The position numbers were made by a program, and so were the translations under genes. The notes beneath the pieces were generated by a model. It was given only the letters and a program-made list of their open reading frames with translations. It ran no database searches and was not told where the DNA came from. DNA of 64,000 nucleotides from Vibrio gazogenes (GTDB taxonomy: Bacteria; Pseudomonadota; Gammaproteobacteria; Enterobacterales; Vibrionaceae), in contig NZ_CP018835.1 of NCBI RefSeq assembly GCF_002196515.1, forward strand, positions 682,001 to 746,000. Direction: 5' to 3'. Below, piece after piece: positions 1 through 8,318 of this stretch (the stretch's first letter is position 1; each line of letters starts with the position of its first letter).

Positions 1-497
1 AGATAGCGCATTAATATTAAACTAGCTCATAAATAACTGGCATTATTGAACGCATAAAACACATCTTTAATATAGCGCATGACATCTTATTTATCACTTA
101 ATAAATATCTCCGATATATTTATTAAAATCTCAAATAAAAACATGCCATACAGTAATTCATGATGATAGGCATATAAATTATAATCTTATTTTTTTCGAT
201 AAAAATAACAATTCGATAATTAATCCAAAAAATAACACAATCAAATTTTGACAGGTCATTGATCAGCCACTAATGGTTAATATGCTTGATGATCTTATTT
301 GAATTCAATTTATTTTCAGTTTTCTACTGATGACTTTATAGCTATCAATTTGTCACAAATGATAAGCAAATAAATCATCTCAGGAATTTATCTAAACTTA
401 TGGCGTCAGGGGGTAGATAGGCACTCATTTATGGATAGCAACAGATCATTTTCAGCAATAACAATAAATATTTTAAAATAATTCATAGGAGTAACAA
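1..497. other. AT-rich 5' flank of the cellulase gene, no gene seen
   Basis: No reading frame of convincing length or composition was found here. The stretch is strongly AT-rich, as is the upstream region of the GH6 gene at 20.4-21.2 kb. An AGGAG ribosome binding site lies just before the GH5 start. I could not identify a convincing -35/-10 pair, operator or terminator. Confidence 0.6.
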
Positions 498-2348
498 ATG
501 AGAAAACAGCAAGTTTTCAAAAATATCAGATGTAAGAAACAAACTCTAAGTCTTGGTATCAGTCTGGCTTTAGCCGCTTTATCCGGTTCTGCATATGCAG
601 AATGTACCTATGAAGTTCAGAGTGATTGGGGCTCAGGTTTCGTGGTGAACGTCACTGTAAAGAATGATACATCCAGCGCTGTATCAGCGTGGAATGTCGG
701 CTGGGAGTACACTCAAGGGGCAAAAATAACCAATAGTTGGAACACTGTCCTGTCAGGCAGTAACCCATATACAGCAAAAAATACGGCTTCAAACGGTAAC
801 TTACAACCTGGCTCTAGCACCTCGTTCGGCTTTCAAGGCACTGGTACGTCTGAAGTCCCAACGCTGACCGGTTCACTATGTGGTGATGGTGGCGATCCAG
901 GTGACCCCGGCGACCCAGGCGACCCAGGTGACCCAGGTGACCCAGGTGACCCAGGCGAAGGCAACCAAGTCGTCTTCCGTGTCAATGAAGATGGTCACAT
1001 CACTAAAGATGATGTCGTCAAACCGGTTCGCTGTGGCTCATGGTTCGGTCTGGAAGGTCGTCACGAACAGGCAAACGACGCTACCAACCCTAGCGGCGCA
1101 CCGATGGAACTCTATATGGGTAACACATTCTGGGCGAACAATAGTCAAGGAACAGGCCGGACGATCCAACAAACTATGGATGAAATCAAAGCGAAAGGGA
1201 TCAACCTGATTCGTCTGCCGATTGCACCACAAACACTCGATCCGGATGACCCGCAAGGTCAGCCTCGTGTCTTTAAAAACCACCCATCTGTACGTGCAAC
1301 CAGTGCACGTCAGGCGCTTGAAGACTTCATCAAGCTTGCTGATAAAAATGATCTCGATATCCTGCTCGATATTCACTCATGCTCGAATTATCTCGGCTGG
1401 CGTGCCGGACGTTTGGATGCAACCCCACCTTACTCAGATGCCAATCGTGATAACTACCCTTACAAACGTGAAGACTACGCCTGTGGTACAGATGTCGGCC
1501 CCGGTGTCACTGTTCAGGAATACAACGAACAGAAATGGCTGGAAGACCTCCGTCAACTGGCGCGTTTCGCAGACGAGCTGAAAGTAAACAACATTCTCGG
1601 TATCGATATCTTCAACGAACCATGGGATTACACTTGGACAGACTGGAAAACATTGGCTGAGCATGCATACGAAGCCATCAACGAAGAAAACAAAAATGTG
1701 TTGATCTGGGTTGAAGGGATCAGTGGCGGCACATCAGACGGCGCATCAAGCCCTCATGGTGATGAAGCAACCAATCCTAACTGGGGTGAAAACTTCTTCT
1801 CAATGGCGACAAGCCCACTGGACATTCCAAAAGATCGTTTAGTGCTGTCACCACATACTTACGGACCTTCCGTTTCTGTACAGAAACAGTTTATGGATCC
1901 TGCCCAACCAGAATGTGCTGGTTTGTCTGAAGAAGAAGCAGCCAAAGCCAAATGTAACATTGTGATTAACCCTGAACTACTCAGAGAAGGTTGGGAAGAA
2001 CACTTCGGTTACCTTAAAGATGAAGGCTATGCCATTGTGATCGGTGAATTCGGTGGTCACTATGACTGGCCGGAATCTGGCGCAGTTCGTATCCAAGACA
2101 TGTGGGGTTACCTCCCTCGTTCTGATTACGATAAAAAATGGCAAAATGCACTGGTTGACTACATGTCAGACAAAAACATCGAAGGCTGCTACTGGAGTAT
2201 CAACCCAGAATCAGACGACACCGGTGGTTTATATTCACACGCCTATGATGCACGGACCAACACATCTGGCTGGGGTGAATGGACTGGCTTCGAAACTGAG
2301 AAATGGGACATGTTACAACGGTTGTGGGATTCAAACACCGTTAAGTAA
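498..2348 (+). CDS. Secreted endoglucanase, CBM2 + GH5 (cellulase)
   Basis: Probable secreted endo-beta-1,4-glucanase of 616 aa. Domains in order: a Sec signal peptide (about residues 1-34, ending SAYA), a CBM2-type cellulose-binding module (about 35-128, opening with Cys and closing SLCG), a Gly-Asp-Pro repeat linker (about 131-153), then a GH5 catalytic domain. The acid/base Glu is visible in IFNEPWD (about residue 374) and the nucleophile Glu in IGEFGGHYD (about 517). The start is supported by AGGAG about 7 bases upstream. A GH43/lectin gene follows after 41 bases on the same strand, so they may be co-transcribed. The exact substrate (cellulose, glucomannan or mixed-linkage glucan) is inferred from the CBM2 module rather than proven. 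Confidence 0.93.
   Translation: MRKQQVFKNIRCKKQTLSLGISLALAALSGSAYAECTYEVQSDWGSGFVVNVTVKNDTSSAVSAWNVGWEYTQGAKITNSWNTVLSGSNPYTAKNTASNGNLQPGSSTSFGFQGTGTSEVPTLTGSLCGDGGDPGDPGDPGDPGDPGDPGDPGEGNQVVFRVNEDGHITKDDVVKPVRCGSWFGLEGRHEQANDATNPSGAPMELYMGNTFWANNSQGTGRTIQQTMDEIKAKGINLIRLPIAPQTLDPDDPQGQPRVFKNHPSVRATSARQALEDFIKLADKNDLDILLDIHSCSNYLGWRAGRLDATPPYSDANRDNYPYKREDYACGTDVGPGVTVQEYNEQKWLEDLRQLARFADELKVNNILGIDIFNEPWDYTWTDWKTLAEHAYEAINEENKNVLIWVEGISGGTSDGASSPHGDEATNPNWGENFFSMATSPLDIPKDRLVLSPHTYGPSVSVQKQFMDPAQPECAGLSEEEAAKAKCNIVINPELLREGWEEHFGYLKDEGYAIVIGEFGGHYDWPESGAVRIQDMWGYLPRSDYDKKWQNALVDYMSDKNIEGCYWSINPESDDTGGLYSHAYDARTNTSGWGEWTGFETEKWDMLQRLWDSNTVK
889..957 (+). repeat. 9-bp tandem repeat encoding the GDP linker
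   Basis: About seven imperfect copies of a 9-base unit (GACCCAGGT and variants) encode the Gly-Asp-Pro linker between the CBM2 and GH5 domains. Several copies are base-identical, so the linker can plausibly change length by slippage. Confidence 0.85.
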
Positions 2349-2389
2349 TAGTTGATAATTGACCTCTCATGATCGTGAAAGGAGTTTCG

Positions 2390-3793
2390 ATGAGAACACT
2401 CTACATTATATTTCTTGCGGGCGTCACGCTCGCAGGAACTGTACAGGCAAGCGTCAAGAATGGTGTTTATACAATTCAGTCAAAAGTCAGTGGTAAGTTA
2501 GTCGAAGTCGCAAATGCTGACAAAAGTAATGGCGCTAATATTAGTCAATGGCCGGATAACGGCCATAACACACAACGTTGGCTCATTACGCAACGCGATG
2601 ATGGCTATTACTCCATCATTAACCTTAACAGTGCGAAAGCAATGGAAGTCTATAACGCTGGTAAGGCAAATGGCGACAATGTCTCACAATGGCAGTATTG
2701 GGGTGGTGATACCCAAAAGTGGGATATTCGGGATCTGAATAATAACTACCATGTGCTGGTGAATAAAAACAGCGGTAAAGCGCTGGATTTATGGGACTGG
2801 GACACATCTGACGGTGCCAATCTTGATCAGTGGGAGGTCAATAATCTCGATGTTCAGCAATTTCGCTTAAGTTTAATCAAAGCCTCTGGTGGTAAGCCGG
2901 TGGATACCTCATCCACCAATGGCAGAACCAATCATTGGCCACTCAGCGGTAACTTAGGCACACACGATCCAACGATTGCCTATGAAAACGGAACTTGGTG
3001 GGAATATCAGACTGGTAAAGGTATCTATGGCAAAGTCAGTTATAACGGCTTGGACTGGAATCCGCTGCCATCTGTTTTCCCCAATGGCTTACGTTGGTGG
3101 TACACCTATGTTCCCGGCTTGAAAAACGATGACGTATGGGCGCCGGATGTGAAGCATTATAACGGCCGGGTATGGCTCTACTATGCTGTTTCAACATTTG
3201 GCTCCCGCGTATCAGCGATTGGTTTGGCTTCGGCTTCAAGTTTAGCCTCCGGAGACTGGCAAGATCACGGGATGGTGATTCATACCACTGCTGCCAATAA
3301 CTACAATGCCATTGATCCTGACTTAGTGATTGATAAAGACGGTGATCCGTGGCTGACATTTGGTTCTTTTGGCTCGGGTATCAAGCTCGTCCGCCTCAAC
3401 CCCATCACCATGAAACCGATGGGTGATGTATTGAGTCTGGCAAGTCGTTCCGGTGGGATTGAAGCCCCCAGCATTGTGTATCGTCGCGGTTACTATTATC
3501 TGTTTGTATCCACGGGTATCTGTTGTCGTGGCGTCGACAGTACCTACCAGATCCGTTATGGCCGGGCGACCGATATTACGGGTCCGTATCTGGATAAAAG
3601 TGGAAAAAATATGATGAATGGTGGCGGGACTTTACTTGATAAAGGCAGCAACAGATGGATTGGCCCCGGTGGTCAGGACATTGCCAACACCGATGTGATC
3701 GTCCGTCATAGCTATGATGCGACTGATGGCGGTAATAGTAAGCTGCTGATTAGCACACTCAACTGGGATAGCAACGGCTGGCCGAGATATTAA
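2390..3793 (+). CDS. Secreted ricin-B lectin + GH43 arabinanase
   Basis: Likely extracellular endo-1,5-alpha-L-arabinanase or related GH43 enzyme, 467 aa. A signal peptide (about residues 1-20) is followed by a ricin-type beta-trefoil lectin (about 25-165) with three QxW-like repeats (NTQRW, DTQKW, DVQQF), then a five-bladed propeller GH43 domain. The three GH43 carboxylates are visible: base Asp in GTHDPTI, Asp in NAIDPDLVI, and acid Glu in GGIEAPSIV. I chose the ATG at 2390 because AAAGGAG sits five bases upstream and it gives a clean signal peptide; an in-frame ATG at 2369 lacks this. It lies just downstream of the GH5 gene and is followed by a terminator. The lectin probably binds the polysaccharide substrate. 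Confidence 0.9.
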   Translation: MRTLYIIFLAGVTLAGTVQASVKNGVYTIQSKVSGKLVEVANADKSNGANISQWPDNGHNTQRWLITQRDDGYYSIINLNSAKAMEVYNAGKANGDNVSQWQYWGGDTQKWDIRDLNNNYHVLVNKNSGKALDLWDWDTSDGANLDQWEVNNLDVQQFRLSLIKASGGKPVDTSSTNGRTNHWPLSGNLGTHDPTIAYENGTWWEYQTGKGIYGKVSYNGLDWNPLPSVFPNGLRWWYTYVPGLKNDDVWAPDVKHYNGRVWLYYAVSTFGSRVSAIGLASASSLASGDWQDHGMVIHTTAANNYNAIDPDLVIDKDGDPWLTFGSFGSGIKLVRLNPITMKPMGDVLSLASRSGGIEAPSIVYRRGYYYLFVSTGICCRGVDSTYQIRYGRATDITGPYLDKSGKNMMNGGGTLLDKGSNRWIGPGGQDIANTDVIVRHSYDATDGGNSKLLISTLNWDSNGWPRY

Positions 3794-3816
3794 GTTAAGC
3801 CAGCATATCACTCAAC

Positions 3817-3850
3817 ACGGGTCACTTTCATGAGTGGCCCGTTCTTTTTC
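3817..3850 (+). terminator. Rho-independent terminator after GH43 gene
   Basis: A 10-bp stem (ACGGGTCACT with AGTGGCCCGT, one G-T pair) and a six-base loop are followed by TCTTTTTC. It closes the GH5-GH43 unit. Confidence 0.8.
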
Positions 3851-3920
3851 AACGCCTTCCGCTGCATCACCCACTCCTGTCTCAAAGCACAAATCGATAA
3901 AACATCTCATTTCGCCAAAG

Positions 3921-3969
3921 ATATAACAATTGCAAAATAAAAACAGATCGCATTTTGCAATTGTTATAT
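3921..3969. promoter_or_regulatory. Perfect 18-bp inverted repeat containing LuxO-like sites upstream of qrr
   Basis: Two perfect 18-base arms (3921-3938 and 3952-3969) surround a 13-base spacer. The right part reads TCGCATTTTGCAA, one mismatch from the LuxO site TTGCA-W3-TGCAA; the left part carries TTGCAAAAT. It lies 76-124 bases upstream of the sigma-54 promoter, where LuxO activator sites are expected. There is no T-tract, so it is not a normal terminator. Confidence 0.65.
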
Positions 3970-4044
3970 GAGTACAACTGTATTGAATTCTGATTAATAT
4001 TTAATCAAACTAATAAAAATCAAATGGTTATAAAAAATCAAAAG

Positions 4045-4061
4045 TTGGCACACATAGTGCA
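4045..4061 (+). promoter_or_regulatory. Sigma-54 promoter of qrr
   Basis: TTGGCAC-N5-GTGCA matches the -24/-12 consensus with the invariant GG-N10-GC spacing. The -12 GC places the transcription start at about 4071-4072, exactly at the first base of the Qrr stem. Confidence 0.9.
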
Positions 4062-4071
4062 ATAATTACAG

Positions 4072-4172
4072 TGACCCTTATTAAGCCGAGGGTCACCTAG
4101 CCAACTGACGTTGTTAGTGAACCAAATTGTTCATATCGATAGCCAATCACACCTTTGTGATTGGCTTTTTTT
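4072..4172 (+). ncRNA. qrr: Qrr quorum-regulatory small RNA
   Basis: About 101 nt. The 5' stem pairs TGACCCT with AGGGTCA, and the conserved Qrr core (CACCTAGCCAACTGACG and the bases after it, through GTTAGTGAA) follows immediately. This is the segment that base-pairs with luxR/hapR-type, luxM, luxO and aphA mRNAs in other vibrios, with Hfq. The extended first loop (TTATTAAGCCGA) resembles the Qrr2-4 type rather than the short-loop Qrr1. Transcription should depend on sigma-54 and phosphorylated LuxO. No luxO gene is adjacent, again unlike Qrr1. A strong terminator ends the RNA. Confidence 0.95.
4141..4172 (+). terminator. Terminator of qrr
   Basis: Perfect 10-bp stem AGCCAATCAC / GTGATTGGCT with a six-base loop and a run of seven T. 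It forms the 3' end of the Qrr RNA. Confidence 0.95.
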
Positions 4173-4193
4173 ATTGATGAGCACAAGGATTGT

Positions 4194-4379
4194 CTATGCC
4201 AATTGAATTTCTTCTGACGTCACTGATCTAATCTCACCCAACACTGTAAACAAAGAAGAAGTTAGTAGACCATGATTAGTCTCGGTGAAGTTAGCATCCG
4301 ATAAATGAGCTAGTTCTTCCAATGAAAGTTGTTCTAACCTTTTATTTTTCACTGCGTTGAAAAATTCGACTCTGGTCAT
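4194..4379 (-). CDS. Small cassette-borne hypothetical protein
   Basis: 61 aa, not recognised. It is acidic and probably soluble, rich in Leu, Glu and Ser, with no membrane segment. I chose the ATG at 4379; a GTG two codons upstream is possible. The gene starts right after an attC site, as the first ORF of an integron cassette would. No attC is seen after its stop, and the qrr terminator begins 22 bases further on, so this looks like the distal edge of the cassette cluster. Confidence 0.5.
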   Translation of the reverse strand: MTRVEFFNAVKNKRLEQLSLEELAHLSDANFTETNHGLLTSSLFTVLGEIRSVTSEEIQLA

Positions 4380-4393
4380 TGCCACTTCATAAA

Positions 4394-4448
4394 TTTAACA
4401 CCTCAATCAGCCGACGAGTTAGCGGTCGGCTGGATTGATTTGTTAGCG
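4394..4448 (-). other. Integron attC site (short type)
   Basis: On the minus strand the site opens with GCTAACAAATC and ends GAGGTGTTAAAT, with an internal inverted repeat (CAGCCGAC / GTCGGCTG) around a short spacer containing GCTAACTC. This is the imperfect palindrome of an attC recombination site. The stop codon of the upstream membrane-protein gene lies inside it. Confidence 0.85.
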
Positions 4449-4876
4449 CATGCAACTTTAATAACGAATTCGAAACCAAATACAACACAAAATGACATCA
4501 GCAACCAAACAAGCCATTTAAAGAAATTTTGAACCAAGATAACGTGAATTGGGTTTCCAACCACATAGTCCATAAACGGCTGCCTAAGAAACGCACCATG
4601 GATAGCCATAAGCAAGACAGAAAACACTAAAGATGCTTTAAATTTACCAAAGCCAATGAGTTTATTGCGTCCAAGATAATACAGCGCAATTGCAGCAATT
4701 CCGTATTCTAGAGAAGTAACTCCAGCAATATAGCGTACATCCCAGGACGGCTGGATTGATAGCCTCTCCATCTGACTACTGACCCAAGAGGGAAGCCACT
4801 CCACGGTTGCCACATGAACAATAAAACTACTTGCAGAGGCAACTACAGCAACGATGAAAATAAGAAAAAATTTCAT
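4403..4876 (-). CDS. Cassette-encoded membrane protein with attC-derived C-terminus
   Basis: 157 aa, no family recognised. It has an N-terminal hydrophobic segment (about residues 2-25) and roughly three more membrane segments (about 52-68, 80-98 and 112-140). The start at 4876 has AAGGAGAG just upstream. The last twelve or so residues, NKSIQPTANSSAD, come from reading into the attC site; this tail is a well-known signature of integron cassette proteins. With attC sites on both sides it is a complete cassette. Function unknown. Confidence 0.75.
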   Translation of the reverse strand: MKFFLIFIVAVVASASSFIVHVATVEWLPSWVSSQMERLSIQPSWDVRYIAGVTSLEYGIAAIALYYLGRNKLIGFGKFKASLVFSVLLMAIHGAFLRQPFMDYVVGNPIHVILVQNFFKWLVWLLMSFCVVFGFEFVIKVACANKSIQPTANSSAD

Positions 4877-4891
4877 AACTCTCCTTGTGCG

Positions 4892-4949
4892 ATAACACCT
4901 CAAGAAGAAGTGCGCGCTTTTTGCGCGTCTTTCTTACTTGAATTGTTAC
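4892..4949 (-). other. Integron attC site
   Basis: On the minus strand the site runs from GTAACAATTCAAG to CTTGAGGTGTTATC, with a long inner stem (AAGTAAGAAAGACGCGC paired imperfectly with GCGCGCACTTCTTCTT). It is the recombination site upstream of the membrane-protein cassette. Confidence 0.85.
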
Positions 4950-5049
4950 GTGTTTTACCTGTTGGAAAAAACTGATTCAAAAAATCTGCACATGACGATA
5001 TGTAGTGCAGACAATCACCAGTGGGTTCTACCCCGTTTTCACGGACGGT

Positions 5050-5875
5050 TCTGTGCGTGTAATCGGGGGCGGATTGATTCGCTCCTGCTTAGCTCTTTTG
5101 TTAGGGAATTGCTTAAAATTCATTTATGAATTTTACCCTGAGTCCAGTGAATTATCTTCCTGCCTCTCTGCAAAAAAATTAATGAAATCGAATCATTAGG
5201 GAGAAAACCTCAGGACGAGGTTTTCAGGATTTTCCGGATAGGGACATCCGTAAAATCCGTGCCCAGACAGTACGTGACCAAGCCAAACAAAAAAGATTTT
5301 CTGGTTCGTCTTTCATCTCTGAAAGATGAACTGGCGCACAGAACACCGATGCCTCTGAAACCAAAAAACGTAACTGTGCGTCAAACTGCAACGCCGATGG
5401 CTGGAAAAGTAAAAAGATGATGCTGAGTTTGGGACGCAATCACTTTCCTCGATTTCGTTAGCATCTCCGACTGCGCCCCAGGTACTTTTTCACGGCAGAA
5501 AAAGTACCCCAAAATGCCTAGGGTTTGAGTTCAGCGCACGTAATCAGGGTCGGATTGATTCGCATCCTGCTCAAGCAATCCTGAAAAATCGTCCTGATTT
5601 TTCACCCTGAGCGCATCGATCAAGTTAGCTTCTAAAATGTCTCACTGAATTCAAATCAACCCCTCAACAAAGAAAACCATTCAAGGAAGAATGGTTAGGC
5701 TTTTTCGGGCAGGACGCCCGTAAAAGCCGGTTCTGGAAAGCGATCACCTCAGCCAAACAAAAAAGATTTTCTGGTTCGTCTTTCATCTCTGAAAGATGAA
5801 CTGACGCACAGAGCTCAGAAGCCTCTGAAACCAAAAAACGTAACTGTGCGTCAAATTCCAGAGCCAAAGGCTGGG
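5050..5875. repeat. Tandem pair of about 470-bp repeat units with hairpin-forming core
   Basis: Two copies lie head to tail about 470 bases apart. The best core is 105 bases (5281-5385 and 5751-5855) with only five mismatches. Each core holds a hairpin (GTTCGTCTTTC / GAAAGATGAAC) and flanking arms GCGCACAG / CTGTGCGTC. The 5' parts also match (GGATTGATTCGC followed by TCCTGCT, near 5070 and 5551). Short minus-strand ORFs across the copies (5224-5439, 5664-5885) have near-identical internal sequence only because the DNA is repeated. Partial relatives occur at 11978-12045 and 15775-15895. No transposase is present. Confidence 0.8.
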
Positions 5876-5908
5876 ATAAAGGCAATGGCTGCCCTCAGGC
5901 AGAATAAA

Positions 5909-6784
5909 TCAATCTATCCGCGCTAAACAAACCCGTTCAACCACTGCTTTTAACTGCAACACCCGCCCTTCGAGGTAAGCTAACTCTTCTGCGGTGATTT
6001 CATAATGCTCCGAATAACGGGCTTCGATATAGGCGCGTTGCAGGCGGCGGAAGCTACGACGGTGGAATTTATTGTCGAGCGGAAAAATCGTCTTAAACTC
6101 TGGCTCGATTTGTGCGCACAGTTTACTCAGCTTTTCGATATTGTGGGATTTGGGTAAGTAATTCGTACAGACAAGTAACGCGCAGGCGAAAAACTTTTCT
6201 GCGGATTGATGAAGTTCACAAGCAGCTTGCTCAATACGTTTATCTTTCATGGCGTAACCGAACATCGCGAAACTATCATGTGCACTTTTAACCCATCGCA
6301 TAAAATACTTTTGTGCAATTTCCCGTTTTTCGGTCTCGGTTAAATCCCCCGGCTCAATCAGTGGCTTCGGTGTCGCGGCAAACAGTTCAATCCCTTCATC
6401 ACAGATATCCTTAAAGAAATAATGCCCCTGCTGCAATCGTTCATTTACTTCCTGCAAATCATGAACAATCAAACCAAGCGGTGCGGATTTTACTTTGCGA
6501 TCAATTTGCTCTTCCGCCCGCTGCCAGACCACATAATCTTCCACCAAGGCGGCTTTGTTGACGATCACCAGAATATCGTAATCGCTGATGTAACCATTGA
6601 CCGGATCGCTGACCCAATTGCCTTTGGCGTGGCTGCCGAACAGAATGATTTTCAGGATGCGAAACTCGCTTTTACTCCCCGTTTTGCCTTGAAGATAGTC
6701 GTCCAACGTATCGCGCAGAATGGTCGAGATTGTCGCAAGCTCTTGCTGTTTATATTCAGGCAGGTGATCAAGGGAGGTTTTCAT
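5909..6784 (-). CDS. Nucleotidyltransferase-HEPN fusion protein (copy 1)
   Basis: 291 aa. The N-terminal half is a minimal nucleotidyltransferase of the MNT/pol-beta type: GSHAKG, then SDYDILVIV, about residues 49-75. The C-terminal half is a HEPN domain (LHQSAEKFFACALLV helix, then RRSFRRLQRAYIEARYSEH). In other bacteria MNT and HEPN pairs act as toxin-antitoxin modules in which the nucleotidyltransferase AMPylates the HEPN ribonuclease; whether this single-chain version does so is inference. A close paralog is encoded at 51.6 kb on the opposite strand. The two are nearly identical except for a block at residues 157-198. The start is the only ATG in register with the paralog. Confidence 0.85.
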   Translation of the reverse strand: MKTSLDHLPEYKQQELATISTILRDTLDDYLQGKTGSKSEFRILKIILFGSHAKGNWVSDPVNGYISDYDILVIVNKAALVEDYVVWQRAEEQIDRKVKSAPLGLIVHDLQEVNERLQQGHYFFKDICDEGIELFAATPKPLIEPGDLTETEKREIAQKYFMRWVKSAHDSFAMFGYAMKDKRIEQAACELHQSAEKFFACALLVCTNYLPKSHNIEKLSKLCAQIEPEFKTIFPLDNKFHRRSFRRLQRAYIEARYSEHYEITAEELAYLEGRVLQLKAVVERVCLARID

Positions 6785-6985
6785 AATCGCGCTTCGCTTT
6801 GGTGGATAACATGGCTATAGCATAAAAGAAGCGTTCAGCAAAAAATACTGTTTATCATAGTTTTAGCATTGTGGGCGGATAAAATGCGACGCGGTTCTTT
6901 TTTATTTCGTTCCCCGATGATCGTCTCAGGTTTCGGCTTCGAGGCATCACACATGGCGATTGGCTATACTTGAGCGAAGCGAAAC

Positions 6986-7024
6986 TGCCAAGCGTTGCGA
7001 ATCACTCTTAAATGCTTTGTATGG
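6986..7024 (-). other. Degenerate half attC site after the MFS cassette
   Basis: On the minus strand, ATACAAAGCATTTAAGAGTG followed by ATTCGCAACGCTTGGCA is the 5' half of a long Vibrio attC, like that at 8319-8439. The complementary 3' half (CCTTAATTGGGCGTTAT) is missing, so the site is probably not recombinogenic. Confidence 0.6.
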
Positions 7025-7028
7025 GAAA

Positions 7029-8282
7029 TTATCCCCCATTAATCGACCGGTTTCGGGTAATGTGAGATCCAGGCTTATTTCGAACTGTCATTAGGTAGAG
7101 CCCAATAGAAGCGGCAATTGAAATTGCAATGATACTAGACCAAGTAAAACTGTAGCCATAACTGTCAATAAGATAACCGACCACGATAAAACTTGGCATA
7201 ACTAAAACGCTTCGTAGTGTAACTAGAACCCCCTGAATACGCCCTCGGTGACTAGAGGGTGAGTTATTAGCTAAATATATGCTTTCTTTCGTCAATAAGA
7301 GAACCTCACCTGCTGATAGAAATAGCCAAGCTATAAAGTGTATGGGAATACTAGGAAAGAACATGACTAGTGCGTAGCCAAAAGCAAACATAAACCCGGC
7401 ATATGCCAAACTAATTGTTTCAGCTTTACCTGACGTAAATTTCATTAAAACTGGCGTAATAAGCACAACAATTACACACGCATAAGTCATCAGTTGACCA
7501 AATACAATTGGACCTTCTTCACCAAATATATGACTTAAATATAATGGACTTGCCATTGTCATTTGGTTTAATGAATACCACAACAACCCACAAAGGAATG
7601 TAAAGAATAAGAGTCTAGGTCTTGACCTCAATACTGCCCAGACAGAACCAGAAACGGGCATTTCTAACTCATTACCAGTTGTGCGGTCAATTTCTGGCTG
7701 CACCTTAATAAACATAGCCACAATCACAACACCAAGTAATGCAGCAAAACCATTACCAAAGAATATCCATTCTGTGTGGCTCCAAAACAAATACCCAGCC
7801 ATAATTGGACCTAGAGCTGAGCCAAAATTATAGGCAAGATAGCTCAACGACATGACTGCGTCGCGATTATTCTTATTAGATAAGTCTGCGACTAAAGCAT
7901 TACTTGCCGGTAATGCCAAACCAATAAAGAAATATGCACCAAATAAAAACGCTGGTACTAAAAAAGTATTATCAGGAAAGAAGCCACATGAAATAAGCAA
8001 TAAAGCACCGGAACATTCTCCAAATACCATGACTCGCTTATGCCCTAAAACATCGGATAATTTACCACCAATAAAGCTACCTAATAGATAAGTTCCAGTA
8101 ACCCCCATAGCTAAAGAGCCCGCGACTGTTGCTGAGTAACCTAACTTATCTGTTAATAGTAAAACGAGAAATGGAATAATAAAATTACCCATACCTAAGA
8201 TCATTCTAGCTACAGCTAGATAATAAATATTCGCTGGCAAACCCCGATAAATCGAAATTGTGGATGAAAACTTCTGGAACAT
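7029..8282 (-). CDS. MFS efflux transporter (integron cassette)
   Basis: 417 aa with about 12 membrane segments, a major facilitator superfamily exporter in the inner membrane. The loop 2-3 signature GGKLSDVLGHKR is visible near residue 70. I chose the ATG at 8282 (preceded by TAGGAG); the longer frame would translate through the attC site. The gene is AT-rich compared with the housekeeping genes of the window, consistent with cassette acquisition. An attC lies upstream and a degenerate one downstream. Substrate unknown; drug export is plausible given the neighbouring APH-like gene but unproven. Confidence 0.85.
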   Translation of the reverse strand: MFQKFSSTISIYRGLPANIYYLAVARMILGMGNFIIPFLVLLLTDKLGYSATVAGSLAMGVTGTYLLGSFIGGKLSDVLGHKRVMVFGECSGALLLISCGFFPDNTFLVPAFLFGAYFFIGLALPASNALVADLSNKNNRDAVMSLSYLAYNFGSALGPIMAGYLFWSHTEWIFFGNGFAALLGVVIVAMFIKVQPEIDRTTGNELEMPVSGSVWAVLRSRPRLLFFTFLCGLLWYSLNQMTMASPLYLSHIFGEEGPIVFGQLMTYACVIVVLITPVLMKFTSGKAETISLAYAGFMFAFGYALVMFFPSIPIHFIAWLFLSAGEVLLLTKESIYLANNSPSSHRGRIQGVLVTLRSVLVMPSFIVVGYLIDSYGYSFTWSSIIAISIAASIGLYLMTVRNKPGSHITRNRSINGG

Positions 8283-8318
8283 GAAACTCCTAAAATATTG
8301 TATATGATACGTATATTC

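Noticed and set aside
889-957. Short tandem repeat as possible CRISPR
   Set aside because: It is a 9-base unit coding for the GDP linker; there are no spacers. No CRISPR array was seen anywhere.
4938-5199. Overlapping short plus-strand ORFs
   Set aside because: They start inside attC and repeat DNA and share no ribosome site.
5224-5885. Two short minus-strand ORFs with near-identical internal sequence (5224-5439, 5664-5885)
   Set aside because: The similarity is DNA repeat identity, including hairpins; there are no ribosome sites and no gene-like extension.
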